From positions 1 through 62,761 of the forward strand of contig LRSL01000001.1 of NCBI GenBank assembly GCA_001563335.1: 62,761 nucleotides of DNA. The letters run 5' to 3'. The notes beneath the pieces are model-generated. The model saw only the letters and a list, made by a program, of their open reading frames with translations. It made no database searches and was not told where the DNA came from. Both the position numbers and the translations under genes were made by a program. Below are positions 6,968-16,003 of the stretch, piece by piece (position 1 is the stretch's first letter; every line of letters starts with the position of its first letter). Source of the stretch: Candidatus Thorarchaeota archaeon SMTZ1-45. Lineage in GTDB: Archaea > Asgardarchaeota > Thorarchaeia > Thorarchaeales > Thorarchaeaceae.

Positions 6968-7840
6968 TCAAGACAGCACTATAGGGAGACCAATGCTAAA
7001 GAAGAGAATTAATCCGAAAAAGCCAGTGTAGTAGGGGAAGTACCAATATGTACGATCAATATCCGCTTCAGGCTTTATAAGAAGATAAAGTGGTATTCCC
7101 GGATAGACTATCATAAGTAGATTCCATGGAGAATTCCAAGGATACCAAACTATCAGTATGAATGCGAAGAGACTCCAAAATATAAGACACAAGACCAGAG
7201 AAGCTCTCTTCCCAGCTACAACAGCTGTAGTTTTGATGTTGGCCTTCTGATCTGCCTCAATGTCGGGAATAGCTGAAAACAGCTGCATTGCTGATGTCCA
7301 CATAAATGCCGCGAAGATGGGTAGGATTGGTGGGACCACTCCCGTCAGTTGATAATACGATAGAAGTGCAGGTATCACATATAGGAAATTCGAGGCAAAA
7401 TCAAAAATTGGCACTGCTTTAAACCTCAATGGTTTTACACTATAGAAGAAGGACAACAACATCCATGATACAAAATATGCAACAGCAATTAAGTCAGACA
7501 ATTGAAACAGAATAAGAATTACTCCATAAATGAACGATAATCCTACTAAGAGGTAAAGGTTTCTTCTATCTTTTTCAGCAGCTCTATACTCCTTCTCATC
7601 TTTCTTTGGATTGAACATATCTGTGTCTTTGTCAGAGATATCGTTAACACCATAGAGGAAAATATTCGCTGGGATCATGAAGTAAAAGAGATTAACAAGG
7701 AACCATGGATCAAGTAGTTGGGTTAGATCATACATTCCAACATTCATTCCTATAATATAACCAATAAGATACGTTCCACCTAAATATAACCAGAACCGTA
7801 CTCTTGAAACCTTCAACGCAAGATACAGGATATTCGTCAT
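6968..7840 (-). CDS. lyeJ: UbiA-family prenyltransferase, lycopene elongase-like
   Basis: A 290-residue UbiA-fold membrane protein with eight to nine helices. The first Asp-rich motif is NDISDKDTD and the second DIEADQKANIKTTAVVAG, which place prenyl diphosphate and magnesium in this superfamily. Between a CrtI-type desaturase and CruF, it is best read as the lycopene elongase that transfers dimethylallyl groups onto both lycopene ends to build C50 carotenoids. Within UbiA, geranylgeranylglyceryl phosphate synthases and other prenyltransferases are alternatives on sequence alone, but the context is specific. Spacing to the upstream desaturase is 34 bases. Confidence 0.8.
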   Translation of the reverse strand: MTNILYLALKVSRVRFWLYLGGTYLIGYIIGMNVGMYDLTQLLDPWFLVNLFYFMIPANIFLYGVNDISDKDTDMFNPKKDEKEYRAAEKDRRNLYLLVGLSFIYGVILILFQLSDLIAVAYFVSWMLLSFFYSVKPLRFKAVPIFDFASNFLYVIPALLSYYQLTGVVPPILPIFAAFMWTSAMQLFSAIPDIEADQKANIKTTAVVAGKRASLVLCLIFWSLFAFILIVWYPWNSPWNLLMIVYPGIPLYLLIKPEADIDRTYWYFPYYTGFFGLILFFSIGLPIVLS

Positions 7841-7874
7841 CTCTTAGCCTCCAGTTCACTTACTCAAACTCATT

Positions 7875-9353
7875 CTAACTACCATATTCCTTGTTGATGA
7901 GATTTGCGACTATTTCTGAGGCAATCAAGACCATTGGTACTCCAATTCCAGGATGGGTATATTGACCTGTGTAAAAGAGATTCTTCACCCTCTTACTTCT
8001 GTGTCTTGGTCTGAAGAAAGCGGACTGACTGAATGTATGCGTCAATCCTACAGCTGTTCCCTTATAGGCATTATAGTCCTGCGAGAAATCATTTAGTGAG
8101 AAGATTCTCTTTACAATGATTGAGTCTGAAATAGTTGTTCCAGTCACTTTCTCCATGTGCTTGATTATCTTGTCGAAATAAGCCTCACGAATCTCCGGGC
8201 TGTCCTCTATCCCTGGTGAGATTGGAATTGTGACGAATATGTTCTCACAATCCGGTGGTGCTACAGTATCATCCATCTTCGATGGGCAACACAGATAGTA
8301 CGCAGGCTCATCTGGCCATGAAGGCTCTTCGAAGATCTGCTCAAAATGCCTGACCCAATCGTAATCCAAGATTACATTGTGGTGTGTGAGACTCTCGATC
8401 TTCTTGTTCAAACCAAGATACAGGACAAAGGCTGAGGGAGCAATCGTCTTCTTCTCCCAGTAGCTTTTCGGATATGTCTGAAACTCCCTGTCAAGAAGGT
8501 CCATTTCAGAGTGAGGATAATCTGCGTTACTCACGACAATGTCAGCTTCAAACTCACCCTTTGTTGTGATGACTCTAGTGACCTCCTTGTCTTCAACAAC
8601 AAGTCTGGTCACTTCAGTTTCAAATCGAATATCAGCACCATATTTAACTGCTAGTTCTTGTGTTGCTTCAACAATCTTCCCAAGCCCACCATAAGGATAC
8701 CACACTCCAAGGTTGAAATCAATATGAGATATCATAGAATAGAGTGCAGGTGTATTCTTTGGGTTACCCCCCAGAAAGACTATCGAATACTGGAGTATCT
8801 TCCTTGCTCTCTCTGTCGAGAAGTACTTGCTCATCAATTTCTCCATGTTGGAAAGAATACTCAATTTCCATCCAGCAGCAATTAATTTTGGACTGAACAT
8901 TGCCCTTAATCCAGCCAAGTCTTTATACATTAGACCCTCCAAGAGATATTCGTACTTTATCTGAGCCTGTTTGAGGTATTCCTCAAGCTTTCTTGCTCCA
9001 TCCTTCTCAAGTCTACCAAACAGGGTTTTGTTCTCCTCTAGGTCAGCTGAAATATCAATCACATCATCTGGGAAGAAGATCCTATATGATGGGTTTAGTC
9101 GAATCAGTTTATAGAAATCCTCTACCTTTCTTCCAAAAATTTCAAAAAAATGTTCGAATATCTCAGGCATCAAATACCATGAGGGTCCCATATCAAATAC
9201 AAACCCGTCTTTCTCCCAAACTCGTGCCCTGCCCCCTGGACTTGAGGTCTTTTCCAGCACAGTCACTTGGTGACCTGATTTAGCAAGTAGGGCTGCAGCT
9301 GCTAATCCTCCAACACCTGCTCCTATCACAAAAATTCTCATGTTTTGAATCAT
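7875..9353 (-). CDS. crtD: CrtI-type carotenoid desaturase, probably the CrtD-like 3,4-desaturase
   Basis: A 492-residue FAD-dependent carotenoid desaturase. The N-terminal dinucleotide fold VIGAGVGGLAAAALLAKSGH is followed by LEK and GGRAR, and the C-terminal carotenoid signature is FYTGQYTHPGIGVPMVLIAS. It shares the whole fold with the plus-strand protein at 10527 but is only moderately similar. Its position as first gene ahead of the elongase and hydratase matches haloarchaeal crtD, so the carotenoid 3,4-desaturase role is inferred; a second phytoene/phytofluene desaturase is the alternative. ATG 9353 and ATG 9341 are both possible starts. The promoter lies in the short region shared with the divergent crtB. 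Confidence 0.85.
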   Translation of the reverse strand: MIQNMRIFVIGAGVGGLAAAALLAKSGHQVTVLEKTSSPGGRARVWEKDGFVFDMGPSWYLMPEIFEHFFEIFGRKVEDFYKLIRLNPSYRIFFPDDVIDISADLEENKTLFGRLEKDGARKLEEYLKQAQIKYEYLLEGLMYKDLAGLRAMFSPKLIAAGWKLSILSNMEKLMSKYFSTERARKILQYSIVFLGGNPKNTPALYSMISHIDFNLGVWYPYGGLGKIVEATQELAVKYGADIRFETEVTRLVVEDKEVTRVITTKGEFEADIVVSNADYPHSEMDLLDREFQTYPKSYWEKKTIAPSAFVLYLGLNKKIESLTHHNVILDYDWVRHFEQIFEEPSWPDEPAYYLCCPSKMDDTVAPPDCENIFVTIPISPGIEDSPEIREAYFDKIIKHMEKVTGTTISDSIIVKRIFSLNDFSQDYNAYKGTAVGLTHTFSQSAFFRPRHRSKRVKNLFYTGQYTHPGIGVPMVLIASEIVANLINKEYGS

Positions 9354-9474
9354 CACTCAGGAATTGTGTTTTGTCGATTTCTCGAAATACTTTTTTTCCT
9401 ATCGCAATAATTTTAAAGCATATCTATAGAACCAGCAAAAAAGTGGCAGGAAAGTAAAGAGAAGTCAATGAGGA
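9354..9474. promoter_or_regulatory. Divergent carotenoid promoter region
   Basis: This 121-base AT-rich gap separates the two outward-facing arms of the carotenoid locus. On the plus strand TTTTAAAG at 9411-9418 is a plausible TATA box for crtB. A short palindrome ATTTC-TC-GAAAT at 9377-9388 lies near the centre, between the two expected start sites, where a regulator could control both arms at once. Confidence 0.4.
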
Positions 9475-10503
9475 TTGATAAGATTGTTCTTTAGAAGTGA
9501 ATTCAGAGACACATACGCTACCTGTGAATATGATTCTCACTTGTCTGTGCTTCCCTCAAAAGTTATTCCCCACTTAGACCCTACTGATATTGATCTGAAG
9601 GCCAGCTATGATTGCTGCATGAGTCTCTTTGAGGTCCATGCACGCTCATTTCATTTTGCTTCAAGATATCTCGATGAAAAAGACAGACGAGCTTTTGCCG
9701 CTTTGTATGCATTCTGTAGATTAGCCGATGATTTTGCTGATGAAATTGATATTCCCCCAGAAGCTATTGAAGAAGAGCTCGATGCTCTGAAGGATATTGT
9801 GGCAAGAATGGGTCAAGGAGAAATCTTCGACCATCCAGTTTTGCATGCTTTTGGAGACACGATGATTAAATACAACATTCCTGTCCAATACTTGAATGAG
9901 CTTATTGAAGGAGTTCGGATGGATATCAATCTGACAGAAATCCAGACTGTAGAAGAGCTCGAGAAATACTGTTACCATGTCGCATCTACAGTTGGGGTTA
10001 TGTTATGCTATATAATGGGCGCAACTAATCCTAAGACTATTGAACGTGCAATCGATTTAGGCCAGGCTCTCCAAATCACGAACATTCTCCGTGATATTGA
10101 CGAAGACCTCCAAAATGGACGGATATATTTGCCTGTCGAAACAAGACAGCAGTTTAAAGTCACTAGAGATGCGTTTGAAATGAGAAAGGTTGGTCTAAAT
10201 TTCAAGTGGTTAATCAAACATTATATGGCTGTAGCAGACTCTTATTATGCTAAAGCAGAGATTGGAATTCAGGATTTACCACCCGCTGCTGCATTCACAG
10301 TCAAAGTTGCTAGCAGAGTCTATTCTGAAATTATGAATGAAATAAAGAAGATGGACTATGATGTCTTCAGGAAACGGGCAATCGTACCAAGCTGGAAGAA
10401 ACTGTGGATTGCCTACAAGCTTCGGAGAGAGTATTATAGAGAGAAGAAAGCTTACGAAGAATCCAAGGATCAGAGAGGAATTGAAGAAACGGTTGTCAAT
10501 TAG
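9475..10503 (+). CDS. crtB: Phytoene synthase
   Basis: A 342-residue squalene/phytoene synthase, which condenses two geranylgeranyl diphosphates head to head into phytoene. Both Asp-rich sites are present: DDFADE at residues 85-90 and LRDIDED at about 205-211, with GQALQITNI before the second as typical for CrtB. HARSFHFASRYL marks the conserved first helices. The only available starts are TTG 9475 or TTG 9484, since a stop precedes; the first 40 residues are not conserved and start choice is uncertain. It is followed after 23 bases by the desaturase gene, an operon. Confidence 0.92.
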   Translation: MIRLFFRSEFRDTYATCEYDSHLSVLPSKVIPHLDPTDIDLKASYDCCMSLFEVHARSFHFASRYLDEKDRRAFAALYAFCRLADDFADEIDIPPEAIEEELDALKDIVARMGQGEIFDHPVLHAFGDTMIKYNIPVQYLNELIEGVRMDINLTEIQTVEELEKYCYHVASTVGVMLCYIMGATNPKTIERAIDLGQALQITNILRDIDEDLQNGRIYLPVETRQQFKVTRDAFEMRKVGLNFKWLIKHYMAVADSYYAKAEIGIQDLPPAAAFTVKVASRVYSEIMNEIKKMDYDVFRKRAIVPSWKKLWIAYKLRREYYREKKAYEESKDQRGIEETVVN

Positions 10504-10513
10504 CAATTGATAT

Positions 10514-10519
10514 AGGAGG
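10514..10519 (+). promoter_or_regulatory. Strong Shine-Dalgarno site fixing a TTG start
   Basis: AGGAGG lies seven bases before TTG 10527, between the crtB stop and crtI. It is the best ribosome site in the carotenoid locus and decides the crtI start, since no ATG occurs at the conserved N-terminus. Confidence 0.75.
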
Positions 10520-10526
10520 ATACAAA

Positions 10527-12029
10527 TTGAATAAGAGAGTTGAAAAACAAGTCGTCATTATTGGAGGTGGATTAGGAGGTTTAGCAGCAGCAATTCGAAT
10601 GCAGCACGCAGGTCATTCAGCCATCCTCCTCGAGAAACGGCACCAGTTAGGTGGGCGTGCTAGTGTGTTCACTGAGAAGGGGTATACATTTGATACGGGC
10701 CCTACGATAATTACACCTCCGTTTCTTATCAACGAACTCTTTGAGTTTGCAGGAAAGGATGTAGCAGATTATGTTGAACTTGTGAAGGTATCACCGAAAT
10801 ACCGTTTATATTTCTCAGATGGAACATTCATGGACTATGGTGACTACGAGGACAATATTGAACAAATCGAGAAGTTCAATCCTCAAGATGTTGAAGGCTA
10901 TACAAAATTCCTCAAGGCTGCAAAACCCATCTATGAACTTGGATTTGAACAGCTTGGTTCAATGCCCTTTGAAACCATTTGGAGCATGGCCAAACTCGCT
11001 CCTGCAGGTATCCGATATAGGGCATATCGAAGTGTCTATGGGATGGTTTCTGCTTATTTGAAAGATCCTCGCTTAAGAATCGCAATGTCATTCAACCCAT
11101 TGTTCATTGGCGGAAATCCATTCACAGCCACTTCAATCTACACATTAATCACCTATATCGAGGAAAAGCACGGCGTCTGGTGGGCGCGAGGAGGAACGCA
11201 TAAATTAGTTGAGGCAATGGAGCGGTTATTCAAAGAGCTTGGCGGAGAGTACTATCTAAACTCAGAAGTCGATCTTATAGAAGTTGCTGACTCCAATCGA
11301 GTTAAGGGAGTTACCACAACAGATGGGAAGTCCTATGCTGCGGACATCGTGATTTCAAATGCAGATGTTGCTAACACATACATGAAACTCCTTGATAGGA
11401 AAGTATTCCGAAAGCGAAACGCAGATGGGCGCTATAAGAGAGCTAAATATTCAATGAGCCTCTTTATGACATACTTTGGGGTTGAGAAACAGTACCCTGA
11501 CATGGTTCACCACAGTATAGTTTTTGGTCCCAGATACAAAGAGTTGCTTGATGATATTTTCAAAAAGAAAATAGTGCCTGATGATTTCTCGACATACCTA
11601 CACATTCCTACTAGAACTGATCCTGAGTTGGCTCCACCTGGTTGTGAAACCATGTACGCCTGTACACCAGTAGCCAATCTAGATTCTGGCACAGACTGGA
11701 AATCAAAGAAAGAAGAATTCAGTAATCATATTCTAAGCACTCTTGATAGAAGAGTCCTTCCTGGGCTCCTTGACAACCTTGCTGTCAAGAGAACATTTAC
11801 GCCTGCTGACTATGAAACTGAATTGAACTCATACAAAGGGGCTGGATTCCAACTGCAGCCCTTGTTAATGCAGTCCGGTTACTTTCGACCACACAACCGA
11901 TCCCGAGATGTTAAAGGTCTCTATTTAGTAGGAGCTGGCACTCATCCTGGAGCAGGCGTTCCAAGCGTGATAATGAGTGCAGATTTGACTACACAAATGA
12001 TCTTTGATGATTTAGAGAAAGGTCTATAG
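10527..12029 (+). CDS. crtI: Phytoene desaturase (CrtI type)
   Basis: A 500-residue FAD-dependent desaturase that would take phytoene stepwise to lycopene at the membrane. The FAD fold VIIGGGLGGLAAAIRMQHAG, the LGGRAS loop and DTGPTI segment lie at the N-terminus; the C-terminal substrate/FAD motif is LVGAGTHPGAGVPSVIMSA. The start is TTG with an AGGAGG site. Its pairing with crtB marks it as the true phytoene desaturase, leaving the minus-strand paralog for the later desaturation. It runs convergent to the E2 gene with only 15 bases between stops. Confidence 0.9.
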   Translation: MNKRVEKQVVIIGGGLGGLAAAIRMQHAGHSAILLEKRHQLGGRASVFTEKGYTFDTGPTIITPPFLINELFEFAGKDVADYVELVKVSPKYRLYFSDGTFMDYGDYEDNIEQIEKFNPQDVEGYTKFLKAAKPIYELGFEQLGSMPFETIWSMAKLAPAGIRYRAYRSVYGMVSAYLKDPRLRIAMSFNPLFIGGNPFTATSIYTLITYIEEKHGVWWARGGTHKLVEAMERLFKELGGEYYLNSEVDLIEVADSNRVKGVTTTDGKSYAADIVISNADVANTYMKLLDRKVFRKRNADGRYKRAKYSMSLFMTYFGVEKQYPDMVHHSIVFGPRYKELLDDIFKKKIVPDDFSTYLHIPTRTDPELAPPGCETMYACTPVANLDSGTDWKSKKEEFSNHILSTLDRRVLPGLLDNLAVKRTFTPADYETELNSYKGAGFQLQPLLMQSGYFRPHNRSRDVKGLYLVGAGTHPGAGVPSVIMSADLTTQMIFDDLEKGL

Positions 12030-12044
12030 AATGATGCTGACTCC

Positions 12045-13277
12045 CTAAATCTTCATCATGAAAGGATTCTCAAGGGATTCCTTTAATGATGCTAGGAATT
12101 GACCTGCTGGAGCACCATCCAATACTCTATGGTCAACAGCACAACTAGCCATCATCATTGATCTTATCGTAATCTTATCATCAATGATGACTGGTTTCTT
12201 GTTAATCTGCCCAAGTGCAAGAATTGCAGTTTCAGGAGGATTGATGACTGGTATGAACAAGTCAACATTGAATGGTCCGAGGTTTGACACTGTGAATGTG
12301 CTTCCTGTGAGCTCTTCGGGTTTCAGTTCATTCTTCTTCGCTCGTTTCCCAAAGTCCTTGGTTTCTAGGGCGATCTCAGTTATTGACTTCTTGTTCGCAT
12401 CTCTCACAGTTGGTACAATAAGTCCATCGTCAGTTGCCATTGCAACCCCAATGTTCACCTCATCGAACATGATCAACTCATTTCCAACAAGGGTGGCGTT
12501 GAACTTTGGAAATCTCTCGAGTGTGTCCGCTACAGCTTTCACAATGATGTCGTTGAACGAGATTCTGATACCATGTTTCTTATCAACGCGTTCATTGATT
12601 TCATTGCGCAGCTCAACAACTTCTGTCATATCAATCTCGGTGATCATGGTAATGTGCGGGTTTTGTGCACTCTGTGTCATTCTTCTAGCAATGGTTCTTC
12701 TCAAGGGAGTTAATGGTGCAACTTGTTTGACTTTTCGATCATCAGTAACTGTGATTTGAGGTGTACTCTGTGCAGCAAGAATGTCTTTTTCCATAATTCT
12801 TCCATCCGGGCCGCTACCCACAACCAAGGTAAGGTCAATGCCCATTTCTTCTGCCTTTTTCTTTGCACGTGGTGATGCTTTGATTTTTCCTTCTAGCAAG
12901 CGAGTTTCGACTGGTTTAGCATCAGGCTTGGACACGGCTTTCGTCACTGGTGCAGAAACAGTTGGAGTTTTTGATACAGCGTGTGTTGCCGCAATGGCTT
13001 TGTTTAGCTTCTTAGGCATTATATCCGGAACTTTTTCACCCCTCTTGCCTATATAGGCAATAGGCTCACTTATAGGAATCTCGTCATCTACTTCACACAA
13101 TATCTTTAGCAAGACTCCATCAGCTGGTGATTCCAACTCGAACTCGTTCTTCTCACCAAAAATCTCAACAATAGATTCACCTTGCTTTACAGTATCTCCC
13201 TCTTTCTTCAACCATTTGAGTATCACTCCATATTCCATAGCCACACTCATTCGTTGCATGATCATGGTTGTTACCAT
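12045..13277 (-). CDS. Dihydrolipoamide acyltransferase (E2) of a 2-oxoacid dehydrogenase complex
   Basis: A 410-residue E2. The lipoyl domain occupies residues 1-80; the lipoyl-lysine turn reads FGEKNEFELES with Lys43, where the usual sequence is ETDK, so the acceptor Lys is kept but its flanks are changed. A Pro/Ala/Thr/Lys-rich linker follows, then an E3-binding domain (SPRAKKKAEEMGIDL and GPDGRIMEKDIL), a second linker and the acyltransferase core ending in DHRVLDG, the catalytic His-x3-Asp-Gly. It transfers acyl groups from E1 to CoA. ATG 13277 is preferred with AGGTGA five bases before; a GTG at 13286 is possible. Last gene of the E1alpha-E1beta-E2 operon. Confidence 0.92.
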   Translation of the reverse strand: MVTTMIMQRMSVAMEYGVILKWLKKEGDTVKQGESIVEIFGEKNEFELESPADGVLLKILCEVDDEIPISEPIAYIGKRGEKVPDIMPKKLNKAIAATHAVSKTPTVSAPVTKAVSKPDAKPVETRLLEGKIKASPRAKKKAEEMGIDLTLVVGSGPDGRIMEKDILAAQSTPQITVTDDRKVKQVAPLTPLRRTIARRMTQSAQNPHITMITEIDMTEVVELRNEINERVDKKHGIRISFNDIIVKAVADTLERFPKFNATLVGNELIMFDEVNIGVAMATDDGLIVPTVRDANKKSITEIALETKDFGKRAKKNELKPEELTGSTFTVSNLGPFNVDLFIPVINPPETAILALGQINKKPVIIDDKITIRSMMMASCAVDHRVLDGAPAGQFLASLKESLENPFMMKI

Positions 13278-13286
13278 TGGATTCAC

Positions 13287-14261
13287 CTACATAATATCGC
13301 GGATTGCTTGTGCTATTCGTTTATTGTCAGGAATGAAATAATCCTCTAGGGGTGGACTGAACGGAACTGGCGTGTCTGGGGCATTGACTCTCTTTATTGG
13401 CGCATCCAACCAGTCAAATGCCTCCTCTTGTATGCTGGCTGCAACTTCTGCTGTCGTTGCTCCAGTCTTAGTTTCTTCGGTCACAAGAACCAGTCTCCCA
13501 GTCTTTTTGACAGACTCGATCAATGTTCTCGTGTCTAAGGGAGCTAATGTTCTTGGATCAATGACTTCAACACTTATACCCTCTTTCTCCAGCTCGTCAG
13601 CGACCTCAAGAGCTTTGTGAAGCATGAAGAAAGTACCCCAGACTGTCACATCTGATCCCTCTCTCCTTACCTTTGCCTGACCGAAGGGAATTGTATAATC
13701 CTCATCAGGAACCTCTTCTTTCCTGTCGTAGACCAGCTTATGTTCAAAGAACATTACTGGGTCAGGGTCTCTGATAGCTGTCTTGATGAGTCCTTTAACG
13801 TCATATGCAAACGCTGGGACTGCGATCTTAAGACCAGGTGTATGCATGAACCAAGCCTCAAGACTCTGAGAGTGATGAGATGCTATATTCTTACCACCAC
13901 CAAACACACTTCGAAGGACGAGTGGGACTGAAGTCTGCCCACCGAACATGTATCTCATTTTAGCAGCCTGATTGCAGACCTGATCCATCGCGAGGGCAAT
14001 AAGGTCTCCAAACATTATCTCTGCAACAGGAATTAATCCTGTAATAGCTGCACCGACTGCAGCTCCTGCAATGGTGTTCTCAGAGATTGGTGTATCTCTC
14101 ACCCTAGCCTCACCAAACTCCTCCGCCAATCCCTTAGTTACCTTGAAAGCTCCACCCCAATTAAGCCCTACATCTTCTCCCATTATGAACACGCGGTCGT
14201 CGCGGAGCATCTCCTCACGGAGTCCTGCCCTCAAAGCGTCTCTATATGTCATCTCTGGCAT
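13287..14261 (-). CDS. 2-oxoacid dehydrogenase E1 component, beta subunit
   Basis: A 324-residue transketolase-type E1beta. Typical segments are MTYRDALRAGLREEMLRD, IMGEDVGLNWGGAFKVTKGL, PISENTIAGAAVGAA, HSQSLEAWFMHTPGLK and EVIDPRTLAPLD. With E1alpha it binds thiamine diphosphate and decarboxylates a 2-oxoacid, passing the acyl group to the lipoyl arm. The ATG at 14261 directly follows the E1alpha stop with GGAGG eight bases upstream, so translation is coupled. Substrate (pyruvate, branched-chain oxoacid or acetoin) is not fixed by sequence; the mutases elsewhere in the window make branched-chain oxoacids attractive. Confidence 0.93.
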   Translation of the reverse strand: MPEMTYRDALRAGLREEMLRDDRVFIMGEDVGLNWGGAFKVTKGLAEEFGEARVRDTPISENTIAGAAVGAAITGLIPVAEIMFGDLIALAMDQVCNQAAKMRYMFGGQTSVPLVLRSVFGGGKNIASHHSQSLEAWFMHTPGLKIAVPAFAYDVKGLIKTAIRDPDPVMFFEHKLVYDRKEEVPDEDYTIPFGQAKVRREGSDVTVWGTFFMLHKALEVADELEKEGISVEVIDPRTLAPLDTRTLIESVKKTGRLVLVTEETKTGATTAEVAASIQEEAFDWLDAPIKRVNAPDTPVPFSPPLEDYFIPDNKRIAQAIRDIM

Positions 14262-15236
14262 TTAGAGCACCTCCATAAAGACATCATCAAGTGCTTCTTC
14301 TGGTTTAGGATATTCTGACCTTTTTGCAAACACAGCTGCCTTCTCAACATCCTTGGATATCTTGGCGTCAATCCTTCCAGCCTCTTTCTCAGTCAGAGCC
14401 CCCTGCTGAATCGCCAGCTCTCGAATGATTCGAACCGCATCTCTTTCTTCACTAAGCCAATAATTTGCCTCTTTTTCTGGCCTATACTTTGCAGCATCAA
14501 ATCGTGAATGTCCCTTCATCCGGTACGTTTGACACTCAATAAGTGTTGGTCCTCCACCCTCTCTTGCACGTTTCACTGCTTCAACTGTTGCTTCATAGAC
14601 AGCAAGTGCATTATTACCATCTACAACAACATTCGGAATACAATAGCCATCAGCTCTCTGTGCAATGGTTACGCTAGGGCACATCATTTTGATAGGTGTC
14701 CCCATCGCATACAGATTGTTCTCAACTACCCAAATCAGGGGGAGTTTCCAGATTGCTGACATATTGAGAGATTCGCCAAAGGTTCCATTGTTTGATGCAC
14801 CATCTCCAAAAAAGCACGCAACGACATCATCCGTACCTCTCATCTGACACGACAGGGCTGCACCAACAGCTATTGGAAGACCCGAAGCAACAACTCCCGT
14901 GGCACCAAGTACTCCAACGTCAAATTGTGTGATATGCATTGATCCGCCTTTTCCCTTGCATGACCCACTTGCTTTACCAAGTAGCTCTGCAAGTGCCGCA
15001 TTCATATCTGCTCCTTTTGCAATAACATGCCCATGGCCCCTGTGTGTACTTTGTATCCAGTCTGTTTCTTTAAGGGCTGTAGTCACTCCTGCTGCAACAG
15101 CCTCTTGACCTAAGTAAAGGTGTAAGGTACCAGGTACAATGTTTTCACCAAAGAGATCCCAAACTTTTTCCTCAAATCTGCGGACCTTCAGTGTTCTTGT
15201 ATAGAGCTCCTTTAGCATCTTCTTATCAACTGTCAT
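14262..15236 (-). CDS. 2-oxoacid dehydrogenase E1 component, alpha subunit
   Basis: A 324-residue E1alpha when started at ATG 15236; the frame is open to 15326 but the added 30 residues are not family-like. The thiamine diphosphate motif GDGASNNGTFGESLNMSAIW closes with VVENNLYAMGT. GSCKGKGGSMHIT and THRGHGHVIAKGAD are the active-site and phosphorylation-loop regions common to PDH, BCDH and acetoin dehydrogenases; the short C-terminus and GHSRFDAAKYRP favour the PDH/acetoin group. First gene of the three-gene operon; no lipoamide dehydrogenase (E3) gene lies in the window. An A/T-rich element near 15345-15357 (TTTAAATAAAT on plus, TATA-like on minus) could drive it. Confidence 0.92.
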   Translation of the reverse strand: MTVDKKMLKELYTRTLKVRRFEEKVWDLFGENIVPGTLHLYLGQEAVAAGVTTALKETDWIQSTHRGHGHVIAKGADMNAALAELLGKASGSCKGKGGSMHITQFDVGVLGATGVVASGLPIAVGAALSCQMRGTDDVVACFFGDGASNNGTFGESLNMSAIWKLPLIWVVENNLYAMGTPIKMMCPSVTIAQRADGYCIPNVVVDGNNALAVYEATVEAVKRAREGGGPTLIECQTYRMKGHSRFDAAKYRPEKEANYWLSEERDAVRIIRELAIQQGALTEKEAGRIDAKISKDVEKAAVFAKRSEYPKPEEALDDVFMEVL

Positions 15237-15601
15237 AATATCAATCAACAACCTTGTCTTGACTAAGAGCACTCTGGCGCCCTCCGCGAATCTTGTCTGA
15301 TAAAGGCTTCGAAGTAGCAGAGGCATTACTCAAATAGGATATTGAGATGTTTAAATAAATCAAAATTCAAAACAAGTACATTGTTTCATAGTGTATCTGA
15401 GCACACATTAACGTAAATAATGAGTTTGTGCACCTGAGATTTGTAGGGATGTGGAGCAAAAAAGTTGCGCTATGGATGGCAATCTAAATAGATTGGAAAC
15501 CCTCCTCGTCCCTACTTCATCTTTTTCCAAAAATATTGTTTCCCCAAGAATTCTTATTGCGGTTTGATTTGTCAATTTGTGGATTTCCGGAGATGTCTTG
15601 T

Positions 15602-16003
15602 ATGAGTCGTGTGGGAGTCGAAGCAATACTCACTTCAGGTAGAACCCTAAAACAGGGACGCGCCATGGAGCTTGGGAAACTTGGTCCAGAGTATCTCAAA
15701 GAAGTTTCATTCTGTGAGATGGATAAAATAACACTCAAAGCCTTAGGGCTGGAAGAAGGCGACCCTGTCCTTGTTGAAACATTGTATGGCAGTGTTGTTG
15801 TAGAAAGCAAACTAGACCGTAGAGCTGAACCTGGTGTTGTGTTCATACCTTGCGGTCCCTATGCAAATGCAGTCATAGGCTCGGACACAGAAGAAACTGG
15901 TATGCCTGACTTCAAAGGAGTACCTGCGAAGCTCTTCGCAGCAAAGGGTGAATCTGTACTTGGTGTTAAAGATCTCTTGAAGAAAATGGTGGAGGGAGCA
16001 TAA
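15602..16003 (+). CDS. fwdD: Formylmethanofuran dehydrogenase subunit D (molybdopterin dinucleotide-binding)
   Basis: A 133-residue protein matching the dinucleotide-binding beta-barrel of the Fwd/Fmd complex. It begins MSRVGVEAILTSGRTLKQG, the usual FwdD opening, and continues with MDKITLKALGLEEGDPVLVE and VFIPCGPYANAVI. ATG 15602 lies nine bases from GGAG. In the complex this subunit, with FwdB, cradles the tungsto- or molybdopterin cofactor that reduces CO2 to formate. Its TAA stop overlaps the ATG of fwdB by one base, so the genes are coupled. The gap from 15237 holds only promoter-like AT-rich sequence. Confidence 0.88.
   Translation: MSRVGVEAILTSGRTLKQGRAMELGKLGPEYLKEVSFCEMDKITLKALGLEEGDPVLVETLYGSVVVESKLDRRAEPGVVFIPCGPYANAVIGSDTEETGMPDFKGVPAKLFAAKGESVLGVKDLLKKMVEGA

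Noticed and set aside
6190..12029. A rhodopsin or carotene-cleaving gene in the carotenoid locus
   Set aside because: No seven-helix retinal protein with the Lys motif and no Blh/Brp-like protein was found within the window; CruF is helical but lacks these motifs.
12184..12759. 191-residue ORF antisense to E2
   Set aside because: It mirrors the E2 core and has the Ser/Phe-rich composition typical of shadows.
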